Assembly: GCA_963716925.1 (NCBI GenBank)
Contig: CAVQUX010000010.1
Location: forward strand, 496,001 to 560,000
From: DAISKN01 sp963716925
GTDB lineage: Bacteria > Acidobacteriota > Vicinamibacteria > Marinacidobacterales > SMYC01
Direction: 5' to 3'
DNA: 64,000 bases
Every line of letters starts with the position of its first letter. Position 1 is the stretch's first letter. Shown in pieces: positions 17,219 to 27,027 of this stretch. Under the pieces are notes generated by a model, which saw only the letters and a program-made list of their open reading frames with translations, ran no database searches and was not told the DNA's origin. The translations under genes were made by a program, and so were the position numbers.

Positions 17219-18219
17219 ACCGCCCGGTTCCGCACCGCCACGATCTGCGCCATGACCGACAGCGCGATCTCCTCGGGAGAGCGCGCTCCGATGTCGAGAC
17301 CCACGGGGGCGAAGAGCCGCGAGAGCTCGGCTTCGGTGAGACCCCGGTCGAGAAGGCGTTTCCTCCGCTTCTCCTGGGTCTTCCTGCTTCCGAGCGCTCC
17401 CACGAAGAACGCGGGGCTCCTGAGCGCCACCAGGAGCGCGGGATCGTCGATCTTCGGGTCGTGGGTCAGGGTCGCGACGGCGCTCGAACGGTCGAGACCG
17501 ACGGCCTCGAGACCCTCGTCGGACCACTCCTGGACGAGCTCGTCCGCGTGGGGGAAACGCTCCTCGCTCCCGAAGACGCCTCTCGGGTCGATGACGATCG
17601 TACGGTAGCCGAGGGACTTGGCCATCGCCGTCAATGCTATCGAGATGTGGACGCCTCCGACCATCACCAGAGACGGGGCCGGAAGCTCCACGTCCAGAAA
17701 TATCTCGGCGCCGTCCTCCGCCGTGATGACGTCGGACTGACCGCGCTCGAGAGCCCGCAAGGCCGCCGCCTCGGTCACGGTCGTCGCGGTCGCCCCATCG
17801 CGAACGAGAACCGACCGCCCCAGGTCGGCGCCTTGAATCACCATCGCCCGGGCGAGGGGGCTCCTTCTCTCCAGGGACTCCGAGAAAGCTTGAAAGACCG
17901 CCTCGTCGAGCTTTTCGACGAAGATCTCGATCGACCCGCCGCAGGTCAGACCGACGTTCCAGGCGGTCTCGTCCGCGATCCCGAACCGGAGGAGCTTCGG
18001 CGTGCCGGTCTCGAGCACTTCCAGCCCCTCTTCCACCACCGCCGCTTCGACGCATCCTCCGCTCACGGACCCCGCGATGCGGGCGTCCTTGGTGAGCGCC
18101 ATTTTCGCCCCGGGCCCCCTTGGGCCGGAGCCCCAGGTGCGCACCACGGTGGCGAGGGCGACCGCTTGCCCTTCGCTTCTCCAGCGCTCGACGTCCCTGG
18201 CTACGTCTCGGAAGGTCAC
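17215..18219 (-). CDS. XdhC/CoxI-family molybdenum-cofactor chaperone
   Basis: About 334 residues. XdhC proteins bind molybdopterin cytosine dinucleotide cofactor and support its sulfuration before insertion into xanthine dehydrogenase-type enzymes. The N-terminal XdhC domain has ALATVVRTWGSGPRGPG, SVSGGCVEAAVV and the Cys-containing GLTCGGSIEIFVE. The C-terminal Rossmann-type domain has LVMVGGVHISIALTAMAKSLGY and ATLTHDPKIDDPALL, ending GLDIGARSPEEIALSVMAQIVA. The GTG start at 18219 precedes TFRDVARDVERW. It could serve either of the two CO-dehydrogenase-like clusters in the window. It heads an operon with a membrane protein and a hydrolase and is divergent from an amidohydrolase gene. Confidence 0.9.
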   Translation of the reverse strand: MTFRDVARDVERWRSEGQAVALATVVRTWGSGPRGPGAKMALTKDARIAGSVSGGCVEAAVVEEGLEVLETGTPKLLRFGIADETAWNVGLTCGGSIEIFVEKLDEAVFQAFSESLERRSPLARAMVIQGADLGRSVLVRDGATATTVTEAAALRALERGQSDVITAEDGAEIFLDVELPAPSLVMVGGVHISIALTAMAKSLGYRTIVIDPRGVFGSEERFPHADELVQEWSDEGLEAVGLDRSSAVATLTHDPKIDDPALLVALRSPAFFVGALGSRKTQEKRRKRLLDRGLTEAELSRLFAPVGLDIGARSPEEIALSVMAQIVAVRNRAV

Positions 18220-18265
18220 CCGGGGATTATGCACCGGAAACAGCCGCGGGGTTACAATCCGCGGC

Positions 18266-19876
18266 ATGAGAATGACACGAAAAATCGCCTTTCTCGTCGC
18301 CGCTCTCGCCGCGGCGCGCGTCGAACCCGCCCAGCGGGAGACGAAGATTGCGATGCCGGAGCCCATTCCCATGGGGACCACCCGGGGGGAGCGAGTCGGA
18401 AGGCTCGTCCTGCGCAACGCCACCGTGATCTCGGGCCGGGGCACCGAGAACGGAAACCGCGCGATGCCTCCCGAGGGCCCCATCGACATCTTCATCGAGA
18501 ACGGACGCATCGTGAACATGATCCCCGTCGACCCGGTGAACGCCGCGGGCTACGCGGCGGGACAGGGGCGCGCTCGCGCCGATCGGGAGATCGATGCCAC
18601 CGGGATGTACGTCCTCCCCGGCCTGGTGGAGATGCACGCTCACCTGCGGGGGAACGGCGCCGACCTCGGCCCTCGCGCCCTCGAGTACCAGTATCTACTC
18701 TACATGGGCCACGGCATCACCACGCTTCGCGACGCCGGGAGCGGCGCGGGCCTTGGCGTCCTGACGGAGGAGAGAAGACGCTCGGCCGCGCAGGAGATCG
18801 TCGCCCCGAGGCTGGTTCTGTGTCAGAGATGGCCGCTTCCCCTTCGCCAATGGGACGTCGGAAACACCCCCGAGTCGGCCCGCGCAATGGTGCGGCAGTT
18901 CAAGGAGCTCGGGGCCGACTGCGTGAAGGTGAGCAAGAGCCCCGGGCACTACCCCGACGTTCTGCGGGCCATCGTCGAGGAAGGGAAAGCCATCGGCCTT
19001 CCGGTGATGGTCGACCTCAAGGTCTCCGAGACCGACGCTCTCACGGCGTCCCAGGCGGGTGTCGCGAGCATCGAGCACTGGTACGGAATCCCCGACGCCG
19101 CCCTTCCGGGAAGCCAGAACTTTCCCGCGGACTACAACTACTGGGACGAGCTCGACCGGTTCCGCTGGGCGGGAGCGCTCTGGACCGAGGCGGCGCGATA
19201 TCCCGAGGCCTTGTCCAAGGTTCTCGACGTGATGATCGCGAACGGCACCAACTGGGATCCGACGATGGTGGTCTACGAGGACAACCGCGATCTCGGGCGC
19301 GCGGTGACGCTCCCGTGGTACCAGACCCTCGCCCATCCCGCGGTCATCGAGGGCTTGTGGCCGAACGCCGCGGAGCACGGCGCATTCAAGCGGGAGTGGA
19401 AGACGTCCGACGAAGTCCGGTGGAAGCAGAACTTCCAGATCTGGATGCGCTACGTGAAGGAGTTCCACGAGCGGGGCGGCCTTCTCACCGCCGGAAGCGA
19501 CACCGGACCGATGGGCGGCCCCGCCCTGATCCGCGAGCTCGAGCTGCTGCAAGAGGCGGGGCTCCACCCCATCGACGTCATCCGCGTCGCTACCACGAAC
19601 GCCGCGAAGGTGCTCGGACTCGAGAATCACTGCGGAGTGCGCGTCGGCTGTGCCGCCGACCTCGCCGTCGTGAACGGGAACCCCATCGACAATCTCAAGG
19701 TCCTCTACGGTCTCGGCTACGGGTTCTACGGGATCGCCGACCCCAAGGAGCAGTGGAAGCAGGGCGGAGTGCGCTGGACCATCAAGGACGGCGTTGTCTA
19801 CGACGCACCCGCGCTGTTGCGCGAGGTTCTCTGGTACGTCCAGCAGGAGAGGAATCGGGGCGCGACGGACAACTGA
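18266..19876 (+). CDS. Secreted amidohydrolase
   Basis: About 536 residues, with an N-terminal signal (TRKIAFLVAALAAARVEPA). It is an amidohydrolase-superfamily enzyme with the sequence LVEMHAHLRG (HxH), DCVKVSKSPGHY (Lys), AGVASIEHWYG (His), LTAGSDTGPMGG (catalytic Asp), and a C-terminal beta-sandwich closing with KDGVVYDAPALL. This is the large exported type common in soil heterotrophs, usually called dipeptidase- or prolidase-like; the substrate is not predictable. ATG at 18266 is the first start consistent with a signal peptide. The stop is one base before the GTG of the ADOP permease, so the two are probably cotranscribed. Confidence 0.88.
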   Translation: MRMTRKIAFLVAALAAARVEPAQRETKIAMPEPIPMGTTRGERVGRLVLRNATVISGRGTENGNRAMPPEGPIDIFIENGRIVNMIPVDPVNAAGYAAGQGRARADREIDATGMYVLPGLVEMHAHLRGNGADLGPRALEYQYLLYMGHGITTLRDAGSGAGLGVLTEERRRSAAQEIVAPRLVLCQRWPLPLRQWDVGNTPESARAMVRQFKELGADCVKVSKSPGHYPDVLRAIVEEGKAIGLPVMVDLKVSETDALTASQAGVASIEHWYGIPDAALPGSQNFPADYNYWDELDRFRWAGALWTEAARYPEALSKVLDVMIANGTNWDPTMVVYEDNRDLGRAVTLPWYQTLAHPAVIEGLWPNAAEHGAFKREWKTSDEVRWKQNFQIWMRYVKEFHERGGLLTAGSDTGPMGGPALIRELELLQEAGLHPIDVIRVATTNAAKVLGLENHCGVRVGCAADLAVVNGNPIDNLKVLYGLGYGFYGIADPKEQWKQGGVRWTIKDGVVYDAPALLREVLWYVQQERNRGATDN

Positions 19877-19877
19877 G

Positions 19878-22274
19878 GTGACCGTGAGACTCCGGCACGC
19901 ACTTCGCGCGCTCCGGGCATCTCCGGGCATAACCTTTGCGTCCATCGTCGTTCTCGCGCTCGGAATCGGCGCCTCGACCGCCGTTTTCTCTGTGGTCAAC
20001 GGATTACTCCTCCGCCCGCTTCCAGTGGCCGCCCAGGACCGTCTCGTGCGCATCTGGAAGAGCGACGTCGAGCGCGGCATGGAGCGAGTCCCTCTCCTCT
20101 ACCCCGAGTATCTGGAGTGGAGCCGAAGGAGCCAGTCGTTCGAATCCATCGCCGCTGTCTGGGCGCGCGGCACACAGGAAGGACTTCTTCTCGGCTCGGG
20201 CGAACCGGTGCGCCTCGAGGTCGCTACCGTGTCGGGGAACTTCTTCGACGTTCTCGGCGCCTCTTCGCTCGTGGGACGGACCTTGCGGCCCGAGGACGAC
20301 CGGGCAACCCCCGTCCCTCCCCTGGTACTGAGCTACGCCACGTGGAGGGAACGCTTCGGCGCGGATCCGGCCGTCGTCGGCAGGACGCTGCCCCTCCGGC
20401 TCGGCGATCGCACGGCGTTCCAGGTCGTCGGCGTCATGCCCGAGGCGTTCGATGTCTTCGCCCCTGCCGGGGCCTGGTCGGCCATCCTGGCGGCCCACCC
20501 GGAGTGGGCGGGGAACAGAGCGTGCGAATGCGAGCTCATCGGACGACTGGCTTCGGAGGTCAGCGCGGAGCAGGCCCTCGCCGAGCTTGACGCAATTGAC
20601 GAGAACCTGCCTGCCGAGCGGCCCGAGAGTTATCGGTCCTCCGCGGTGATCTTGGTGCCGTTCCTCGAGAGCGTCACCGGTGATTCTGGCCGCGCCTCCC
20701 TTCTCGCCCTCGGCGCCGTGGGATTTCTCCTGGCCATCGCCGTCGCCAACATCGCCGCGTTGTCCTTGATTCGCGCCCTCGGGCGGGCGCGCGAGGTGGC
20801 GATTCGGTCGGCCCTCGGCGCGGGAACCGCCTCCTTCGTCCGCGAACGGCTTGCCGAAAACGCTCTGATCTCCTCAACGGCACTCGCGGCAGGATACGTT
20901 CTCGCCCATCTCGGCGTGGAGGCCCTCCTCGTGCTCAAGGGCGCGGATCTTCCGCGCGCTTCGGGCATCGCCGTCGATGCCCGCGCCCTCCTGGTTGCAG
21001 CGGCCATTGCCGCTCTAACGGGCACGGTCTGTTCGCTCCTGCCGGTATTCTTCGCAACGCCCGAGTCGCTCCGATCGCGAAAGTTCTTCCGCCACGGTCG
21101 CCTCATGCAGTGGTTGGTGGTCGGCGAGATCGCATTCGCGCTTCCGCTCGTTTTCGTTTCCGCCCTCCTCGCGCGAGCGCTCTTCGCGACCGCTTCGATC
21201 GATCGTGGGCTCGACGCCGAGAACCTGCTCACTCTCGAAGTGCCGCTGCCAGTCTCCAGGTACCCGGAGCCCGAATCTCGCCTGGCGTTTTTCGAGGAGC
21301 TTGTCGGGCGAGTCGAATCCATCGGGGGCGTGGCCTCCGCGACCGCGCTCCGGATGAACCCCGGCTCGGCCGGCGTCACGGGAGAGCTCGCGTTCGAAGG
21401 TCAGCTCACGGACGAGGCGCGCGACAATCCGTTGACGAATATCGAGATGGCTACGCCGGGCTTTTTCACCGTTCTCGGAATTCCCATCCTGCGGGGAAGA
21501 GCGTTCGATCGTTTCGACCGGCTCGATTCGGAGCGGGTGGCCATCGTGAGCGCCGAGGTAGCGGCCAGGTACTGGCCGGGCCAGGATCCCATCGGGAAAA
21601 CCGTCGGTTCCGGGGAGCTCCGGCATCGGGTGGTCGGCGTCGCCGGAAACACCCGGTACCGCGAGCTGACCCAAGCCTGGCCGACGGTCTACTTCCCCGT
21701 GTACCAGAACCCCTTTTCCGCGGAGCGGCGTCTCCATCCACTCCTGGGCCTGAACGTCCTCGCTGTTCGCACCCGAGTCTCGCCCGAGAGCCTGCTGAGC
21801 GCGATCCGGAGCGTAGTTCGGAGCCTCGATCCCGAGGTGCCGCTCGACCGTGCGGCGAGGATGGACGACCTTCTCGACCTCGCGCTCCGCACGCCGAGAC
21901 TCCACGCGGTCCTCACGTCGTCGTTCTCCCTCATCGCCCTGCTTCTGGTTTCGGCGGGCGTCTTCAGCCTGTTCGCCACGTTCGTCGCTCAACGGCTTCC
22001 CGAGCTCGGTGTTCGTTCGGCCCTCGGAGCGACTCCCGGCCGACTGCGCGCCATCGTCCTGAATCGAAGCGCGCGTCTCGTTCTAATCGGAATCACGGTC
22101 GGCGGCATCGCGGCGCTCTTCCTCTCTCAGCTCCTCGAAACGTTCCTCTACGGGGTCGCGCCTTTCGACGTTCCCACGCTCGCGGGAGCGACGGCTCTCC
22201 TCTCTCTCGTGAGCATCGCGGCGACGTGGATTCCGGCGCGGCGTGCCGCAGGGGTCGAACCTCTCTGGTGCTGA
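19878..22274 (+). CDS. ADOP-family ABC permease (MacB/FtsX type, duplicated)
   Basis: About 798 residues with two FtsX units and about eight membrane helices, the architecture of the acidobacterial duplicated orphan permeases. These lack a dedicated ATPase gene. The first half begins RLRHALRALRASPGITFASIVVLALGIG in two segments, followed by the MacB_PCD periplasmic domain (FFDVLGASSLVGRTL, LSYATWRERFG). Helices carry REVAIRSALGAG. The second half repeats the plan (FFTVLGIPILRGRAF, PELGVRSALGATPGRLR). The C-terminus reads AAGVEPLWC, in place of the usual D-P-x-x-A-L-R type ending. GTG at 19878 is chosen; GTG at 19884 is possible. Its substrate is unknown; the family is a useful phylum hint. 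Confidence 0.9.
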   Translation: MTVRLRHALRALRASPGITFASIVVLALGIGASTAVFSVVNGLLLRPLPVAAQDRLVRIWKSDVERGMERVPLLYPEYLEWSRRSQSFESIAAVWARGTQEGLLLGSGEPVRLEVATVSGNFFDVLGASSLVGRTLRPEDDRATPVPPLVLSYATWRERFGADPAVVGRTLPLRLGDRTAFQVVGVMPEAFDVFAPAGAWSAILAAHPEWAGNRACECELIGRLASEVSAEQALAELDAIDENLPAERPESYRSSAVILVPFLESVTGDSGRASLLALGAVGFLLAIAVANIAALSLIRALGRAREVAIRSALGAGTASFVRERLAENALISSTALAAGYVLAHLGVEALLVLKGADLPRASGIAVDARALLVAAAIAALTGTVCSLLPVFFATPESLRSRKFFRHGRLMQWLVVGEIAFALPLVFVSALLARALFATASIDRGLDAENLLTLEVPLPVSRYPEPESRLAFFEELVGRVESIGGVASATALRMNPGSAGVTGELAFEGQLTDEARDNPLTNIEMATPGFFTVLGIPILRGRAFDRFDRLDSERVAIVSAEVAARYWPGQDPIGKTVGSGELRHRVVGVAGNTRYRELTQAWPTVYFPVYQNPFSAERRLHPLLGLNVLAVRTRVSPESLLSAIRSVVRSLDPEVPLDRAARMDDLLDLALRTPRLHAVLTSSFSLIALLLVSAGVFSLFATFVAQRLPELGVRSALGATPGRLRAIVLNRSARLVLIGITVGGIAALFLSQLLETFLYGVAPFDVPTLAGATALLSLVSIAATWIPARRAAGVEPLWC

Positions 22275-22395
22275 AGCACGAGTAGATGCAAGATGGTCCA
22301 CGCCACCGCCGGCCACTCGACTCCGTCCGGAACGAGTTGCCCAGCCGAAGCCGATCCAACGCCCTTTCGTCCGAGTGGGGAATCACGACACTAGC

Positions 22396-24208
22396 ATGTC
22401 CAGGCGAACCAAGATCCGTTCGATCGCATGCCTCGTTGCCGCCGCGGCCTTCGCCTGTCGGGAATCCCGCGAGCCGGAGCTCGTGGCCCTCTTCGCACTC
22501 GACGGGGCGACCTTCGAGGTGATCGATGATCTCCGATCGGAAGGAAAGGTCCCCACGTTCGACCGGCTCATCCGCTCCGGAACCTCGGGGACGATGGTGT
22601 CGATGCCAGAGCGCCGGCTCATGAACTCCAACCCGAGGCGCGGGCACTGGTCGCCGATCCTCGGGGCGACGGTCGCGACCGGGGTCGTGCCCGAGAAGCA
22701 CGGAGTTCTCGACTTTCTCCTCCCGGTGCCGGGGACCTCTCAAGTGTGGATGGGCTCGGAGGACGATCCGCCGCGCGCGGAGCTCCGTCTCCCGGAGCTT
22801 CGGGGGGATGCTCCGTTTCGCCTTCGACTGAAGCTTCGCTCCCACACCCCCAACGGAACGCAGGCAGTCTCCCTTTCCCTCAACGACGTGCCTCTCCAGA
22901 GCGTCGACGTTCCCGTCGAGTGGGTGGAGCTCACGATTCCCATACCGCCCGAAAGCATCCGGCCCGCGACCAACCGGCTCGTCTTCGGGCTATCGAAACA
23001 GAGCCGGCCGTCGGACGGAGGCGTCTCCAAGGACGAGCGTTTGCTGGCGGCGGAAATGGCCTGGCTCGAAGTTCTCGACCGCGAGGATCGCGCCGTCGTC
23101 GAGCTCGACCCCGTGTACCGCCGCTTCGACCTGGGCCGCGGCTTCTATCAACCCGAAGCCGACGTGGTCGAAGCCCAGAGCTCGCACATGAGGTCGTACC
23201 CGGTCTGGAAGCTCCTCGGCGACGCCGGGCATCGCGTGGGGGTCGTCGGATTCTGGAATACCTGGCCCGCCTATCCGGTCAACGGGTTTCTCGTCACCTC
23301 GAGGATGGGGCTCCGGGGGCGCCGGCAGGGTACGAAGACCGGGCTCACCTGGCCCCCGGAGCTCGCGGCCGATCGGCCTCTGTACCCGAGCCTCGCGGAG
23401 ATGAACGAGACGTTCGGGGAAATCCATGCTCTCGACTGCGTTCCTGCCGCTGACGGACAGAAGCCGGCGCTCGCGGACGTCCTTCGGAGGACGAGCTCTA
23501 CTTCCGCGCCTCGAAGAAGCTCCTGCCGACGCTCGAGAGCGGTCTGTTCACCGTCTATTTCGAGTCGATCGACGTCGCGAGCCATCTGTACCTCCACTGG
23601 CGCGCGGGGTCGCCCGTTGCCGAGGGCTGCCGGGAAACCGTTCGCGACTGGTCGGACGAGATATATGTCCAAATCGATCGCTGGATGGGCGAGCTCATCG
23701 ACGTTCTTCCCGCGGACTCCACCGTCTTCGTCGTCTCCGACCACGGCATGGGCCCCGCGGGAACCCAGGGCCTGCACGCGCCCCTCGGGATTTCATCGGC
23801 GCCGGCCCGGGGATTCGGGAGGGGCAGAACTACCGCGGAGCCTCGCTTTTGGATATCGCGCCCACCCTCCTCCATGGCCTCTCCGAGCCCGTGCCCCTCG
23901 CAATGGATGGAAAGGTGCTCGCCCCCATCTTCGAGCCCGAATGGCTCCGGGCGAATCCGCCGCGCTATGTCGAGAAGGACATCGAAGGAGAAGTCGGCGG
24001 CGGTGTTTCCCGGGAAGGCACCGAAGACGTGCTCGAGCGGCTGAAGGCGCTCGGACACATTCAGCGACGCCGCAGGCGGCCCGCCTCGAGCTTCTCCAGG
24101 TGCCGCGCCAGCCCTTCGAGGCTTGCCAGGTTGTGCACCGGCAGGAAATCGTTCGACGTAGGGCAGCGCCGCCTGCATTCCTCGAGTCAAAGGCTCGTAC
24201 TCGGGTGA
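22396..24208 (+). CDS. Type I phosphodiesterase/nucleotide pyrophosphatase-fold lipoprotein (two frameshifts)
   Basis: An exported alkaline-phosphatase-superfamily enzyme of about 600 residues. The leader IRSIACLVAAAAFACRESR ends in a lipobox-like FAC. FALDGATFEVIDDL carries the first metal Asp, SPILGATVATGVVPEKHGV the probable Thr nucleophile, FFVVSDHGMGP-type sequence (at 23724-23756) the second metal site, and GASLLDIAPTLLHGL the C-terminal metal region. Two one-base shifts, near 23490 and near 23790, interrupt it; correction gives DELYFRASKKLLPTLE and DFIGAGPGI. The end is uncertain: the frame stays open to 24208 and overlaps the convergent coxE gene. It probably acts on phosphodiesters or phosphonates outside the cytoplasm. 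Confidence 0.8.
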
Positions 24209-25253
24209 GCCCAGGAGCGGGTTGAGCCAGACGAGCCGGTGGCAGCTTCGCCGCAGACGCTCCATCTCGTGCGCCAGCACTTCGGGCTCTCCGCGGTCCC
24301 AGCCGTCGCTGATGATGAGGACCACCGCCCCGCCTCCGAGGACGCGGCGTCCCCACTCGTAGTTGAAGGTCCGGAGAGAGTCGCCGATTCTGGTTCCCCC
24401 CGCCCAGTCGACGACGGCCCTCGACACTCCCGAGAGGGCCCGCTCGATGTCCCGTTCCCGGAGATGCCGGCTCAACCGCGTGAGCCGGGTCCCGAACGCG
24501 AAGGCCTCGACCCTCTGGCCGAGCCCCTGCGTGAGGCCGTAGACGAAATGCAGGAGCAGCCGGGTGTATCTCTCCATCGAGCCGCTGATGTCGCAGATGA
24601 CGACCAGCGGCCTCGGCTTCCGCCGCGGCTCGCGCCGGGCCCATTCGAGGATCTCGCCCCCGTGACGGAGGCTCTTTCTCAACGTGCGCCGCAGGTCCAG
24701 ACGGTGCTTCCCCCCATGCCGCTGCCTCCGGGTGAGCCTCTCGCCGAGAGTCCAGACGAGCTCGTCCATCATCCGCCTCACCTCGTCGATCTCGCTCTCG
24801 GTCAGGCTCGCGAAGTCGCGCGTCCTCAGCACCTCCCGGGCGCTCCAGGTCTTCGTCACTTCGAGCACCGTCCGCTCCTCGGCATGCTGCCGGAAGCGGG
24901 GCTTTCCCCGACTGGCCTTCGAGCGCCGGAGGAGCGACCAGGGGTTTCTCGGCCGTGCGGCGAATCCGGCGGCCCTGAATCTCGAGGAGCTTCCACTCTC
25001 CGAGAGGCGTCTGCCAGAACATCTCGAACGCGGCGTCGAACAGGGCCACGTCGTCGCGCTTGTGGACCAGCAGCGATCGGGCCGAGTAGTAGAAGTCGGA
25101 CTTGACCCCGATCCGGACGTGCTGCAGCGCGAGCACCAGGTCGATCACCCTGCCGGGGTTGACGTCGAGGCCGAGCCCGCGCAGCACCCGCCCGAAGAGG
25201 ACCAGATTGCGGAGGAGATGGCCCCGCTCGAGGAGGTCGGAGGTCGCGGCCAT
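24061..25253 (-). CDS. coxE: CoxE-like von Willebrand A domain protein (two frameshifts)
   Basis: About 397 residues after correction. The N-terminal half is helical (LRNLVLFGRVLRGLGLDVNP). The C-terminal half is a VWA domain with the metal-ion-dependent adhesion motif CDISGSMERYTRL and SDGWDRGEPEVLAHEM. The last residues read HNLASLEGLARHLEKLEAG before the stop at 24061. Shifts lie near 24895 (a run of four G) and near 24160. CoxE acts with the AAA+ protein CoxD in maturing the active site of CO dehydrogenase-type enzymes; that role is known from Afipia. It follows coxD by 3 bases and ends the form II cluster. Confidence 0.85.
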
Positions 25254-25256
25254 CGG

Positions 25257-26144
25257 CTAGACCCCGGCGGCGACACGCTCCAGGATCGCTTTCGCCCGTT
25301 CGCCTCGGACCTTTTCGATGTCGTCCCGGTACTTGAGGAGCGCGCCGAGAGTCTCTTCGACGACGCTTTCGTCGAGGGCTTCCTTGTCGAGGGCCACGAG
25401 GGCGCGCGTCCAGTCGAGGGTCTCGGCGATTCCCGGAACCTTGTAGAGCTCCATCTCCCGAAGCTCCTGGACGAAGCGCGTCACCTGGCTCGAGAGCTTC
25501 TCCGACGCCTCGGGGAGCTTGGTCCTCACGATCTCGAGCTCTTTCTGGAACGTTGGATAGTCGATCCAGAAGTAAAGGCAGCGCCGCTTGAGCGCGTCGT
25601 GGACTTCCCTCGTCCGGTTCGAGGTGATCACCACCACCGGTTTGCGTTTTGCCTGGATGGTCCCGATCTCCGGGATGGTGATCTGGAAGTCCGAAAGGAG
25701 CTCGAGGAGGAATGCCTCGAACTCCTCGTCGCTCCGGTCGATCTCGTCGATGAGAAGAACTCGAGAACGATCGATCTTCGGGTCGATTGCCTTCAGAAGC
25801 GGGCGCTCCAGCAGGAACTCGGGTCCGAAGAGCTCCTCTTCCTCGAGCTTCTCCTTCCGGCTCTCCGCCAGGCGGATGTGCATCATCTGGCGGGTGTAGC
25901 TCCATTCGTAGACCGCCTGGCTGGCGTCGATCCCCTCGTAGCACTGGAGGCGAATCAGGTCCGTGGAGAGGATGTCGGCGAGGACCTTGGCGATCTCCGT
26001 CTTGCCCACTCCGGCTTCGCCCTCGACGAACAGGGGCCGCTCGAGCTTCAACGCGAGATAGATGGAGGTCGCCAGCCCGCGATCGGCGACGTACAGTTTC
26101 TGGCGGAGGAGCGTTTGAAGCTCCTCGATGGAGTCGATCTTCAA
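25257..26144 (-). CDS. coxD: MoxR-type AAA+ ATPase, CoxD-like
   Basis: 295 residues. Walker A is GEAGVGKTE, Walker B is VLLIDEIDRSDEEFEAFLLE, sensor 1 is VVITSNRTREV, and the arginine-finger region is HDALKRRCLYFWIDYP. This is the CoxD branch of MoxR ATPases, which in Afipia carboxidovorans helps install the sulfur and copper of the CuSMoO2 centre. Here it sits with the form II enzyme, not the form I. The start is TTG at 26144, since no ATG or GTG precedes the conserved KIDSIEELQTLLRQK. It is followed after 3 bases by coxE and preceded by coxM after 7 bases, so it is in one operon. Confidence 0.9.
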   Translation of the reverse strand: MKIDSIEELQTLLRQKLYVADRGLATSIYLALKLERPLFVEGEAGVGKTEIAKVLADILSTDLIRLQCYEGIDASQAVYEWSYTRQMMHIRLAESRKEKLEEEELFGPEFLLERPLLKAIDPKIDRSRVLLIDEIDRSDEEFEAFLLELLSDFQITIPEIGTIQAKRKPVVVITSNRTREVHDALKRRCLYFWIDYPTFQKELEIVRTKLPEASEKLSSQVTRFVQELREMELYKVPGIAETLDWTRALVALDKEALDESVVEETLGALLKYRDDIEKVRGERAKAILERVAAGV

Positions 26145-26151
26145 GCCCGCG

Positions 26152-27025
26152 TCACTTCTGCTTCTTGGCTCGCGCGGCCGCCTCCTGGAGCGCGCGCCGC
26201 GCCATGACCGTGGCGAGATGCGTCCGGTACTCCCCGGAAGCGTAGAGATCGCCGAGGGGGTCCTGGATGGCTTCCGCCACCAGAGCCGCAGCCTCGGTGA
26301 AGAGCTTCGCGCTCGGCTTCTGACCCGCGAGGAGATCCTGCGCTTTCGCGATCACCAGCGGGTTCGGCGTCACCCCGCCCACGACCAGCCGGGCGCTCTT
26401 GATGTGATCGTTCTTGAGCGAGACGATCGCGGCGACTCCGACGACGGCGTAGCTCGAGGCCGGGTGCCGATGCTTCAAGTAGACCGAACCCTCCCCCTTT
26501 CGCGCGACGGGTACGCTGACCTCGGTCAGGATTTCCGAGCCCTTGAGGGCGGTGGTGAACAGGTCGGTGAAGAACTTCCGCGCGGGAATTCGACGCGAGC
26601 CCTTGGGACCGGTGGCGGTGATCTCCGCCTCCAGGGCGACGATGACCGTGGGGTAATCGGCCGCCGGATCCGCGTGCGCCAGGCTTCCGCCGATGGTTCC
26701 GCGGTTTCGCACCTGGATGTCGCCGATTTGCGCCGCCGCTTCGCTCAAGAGCGGACAGCTCTTCCCGACGGCGGCGGATTCCGCGACCTCGGCGTGGGTG
26801 GTGAGCCCCCCGATCTTGACCGACGACTTCCCCGCTTTGATCCCCTGAAGGCCCTTCACCCGTCCGATGTCGATGATGGCCGCGGGCGCGCTGACCCGGA
26901 GCTTCATCGCCGGAAGGAGGCTGTGCCCCCCGGCGAGAAGCTTCGCGTCCTTCTTCTTTCGAAGAAGCGATGACCGCGTCCTTGAGGTTCTTGGGACGGT
27001 AGTAGTCGAAGCTCGCTGGGTACAT
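26152..27025 (-). CDS. coxM: CO dehydrogenase-like FAD subunit, form II cluster (frameshift near 26960)
   Basis: The medium subunit of a molybdenum hydroxylase, about 290 residues. It starts MYPASFDYYRPKNLKDAV. After a one-base shift it continues DAKLLAGGHSLLPAMK, the FAD-binding AGGHS motif. The second FAD motif is IGGSLAHADPAADYP (TIGGxxAHADPAxD). A CO_deh_flav_C domain follows, with SSYAVVGVAAIVSL. It passes electrons from the 2Fe-2S subunit to quinone or another acceptor at the membrane. The shift lies in an AAAGAAGAAGG tract. ATG at 27025 is 2 bases after the coxL stop. Position third in S-L-M order is the known form II arrangement. Confidence 0.9.
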
Positions 27026-27027
27026 GT

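Noticed and set aside
21015..21992. Minus-strand open frame antisense to the ADOP permease
   Set aside because: The permease is continuous on the plus strand with clear domains. The antisense product is charged and low in complexity.
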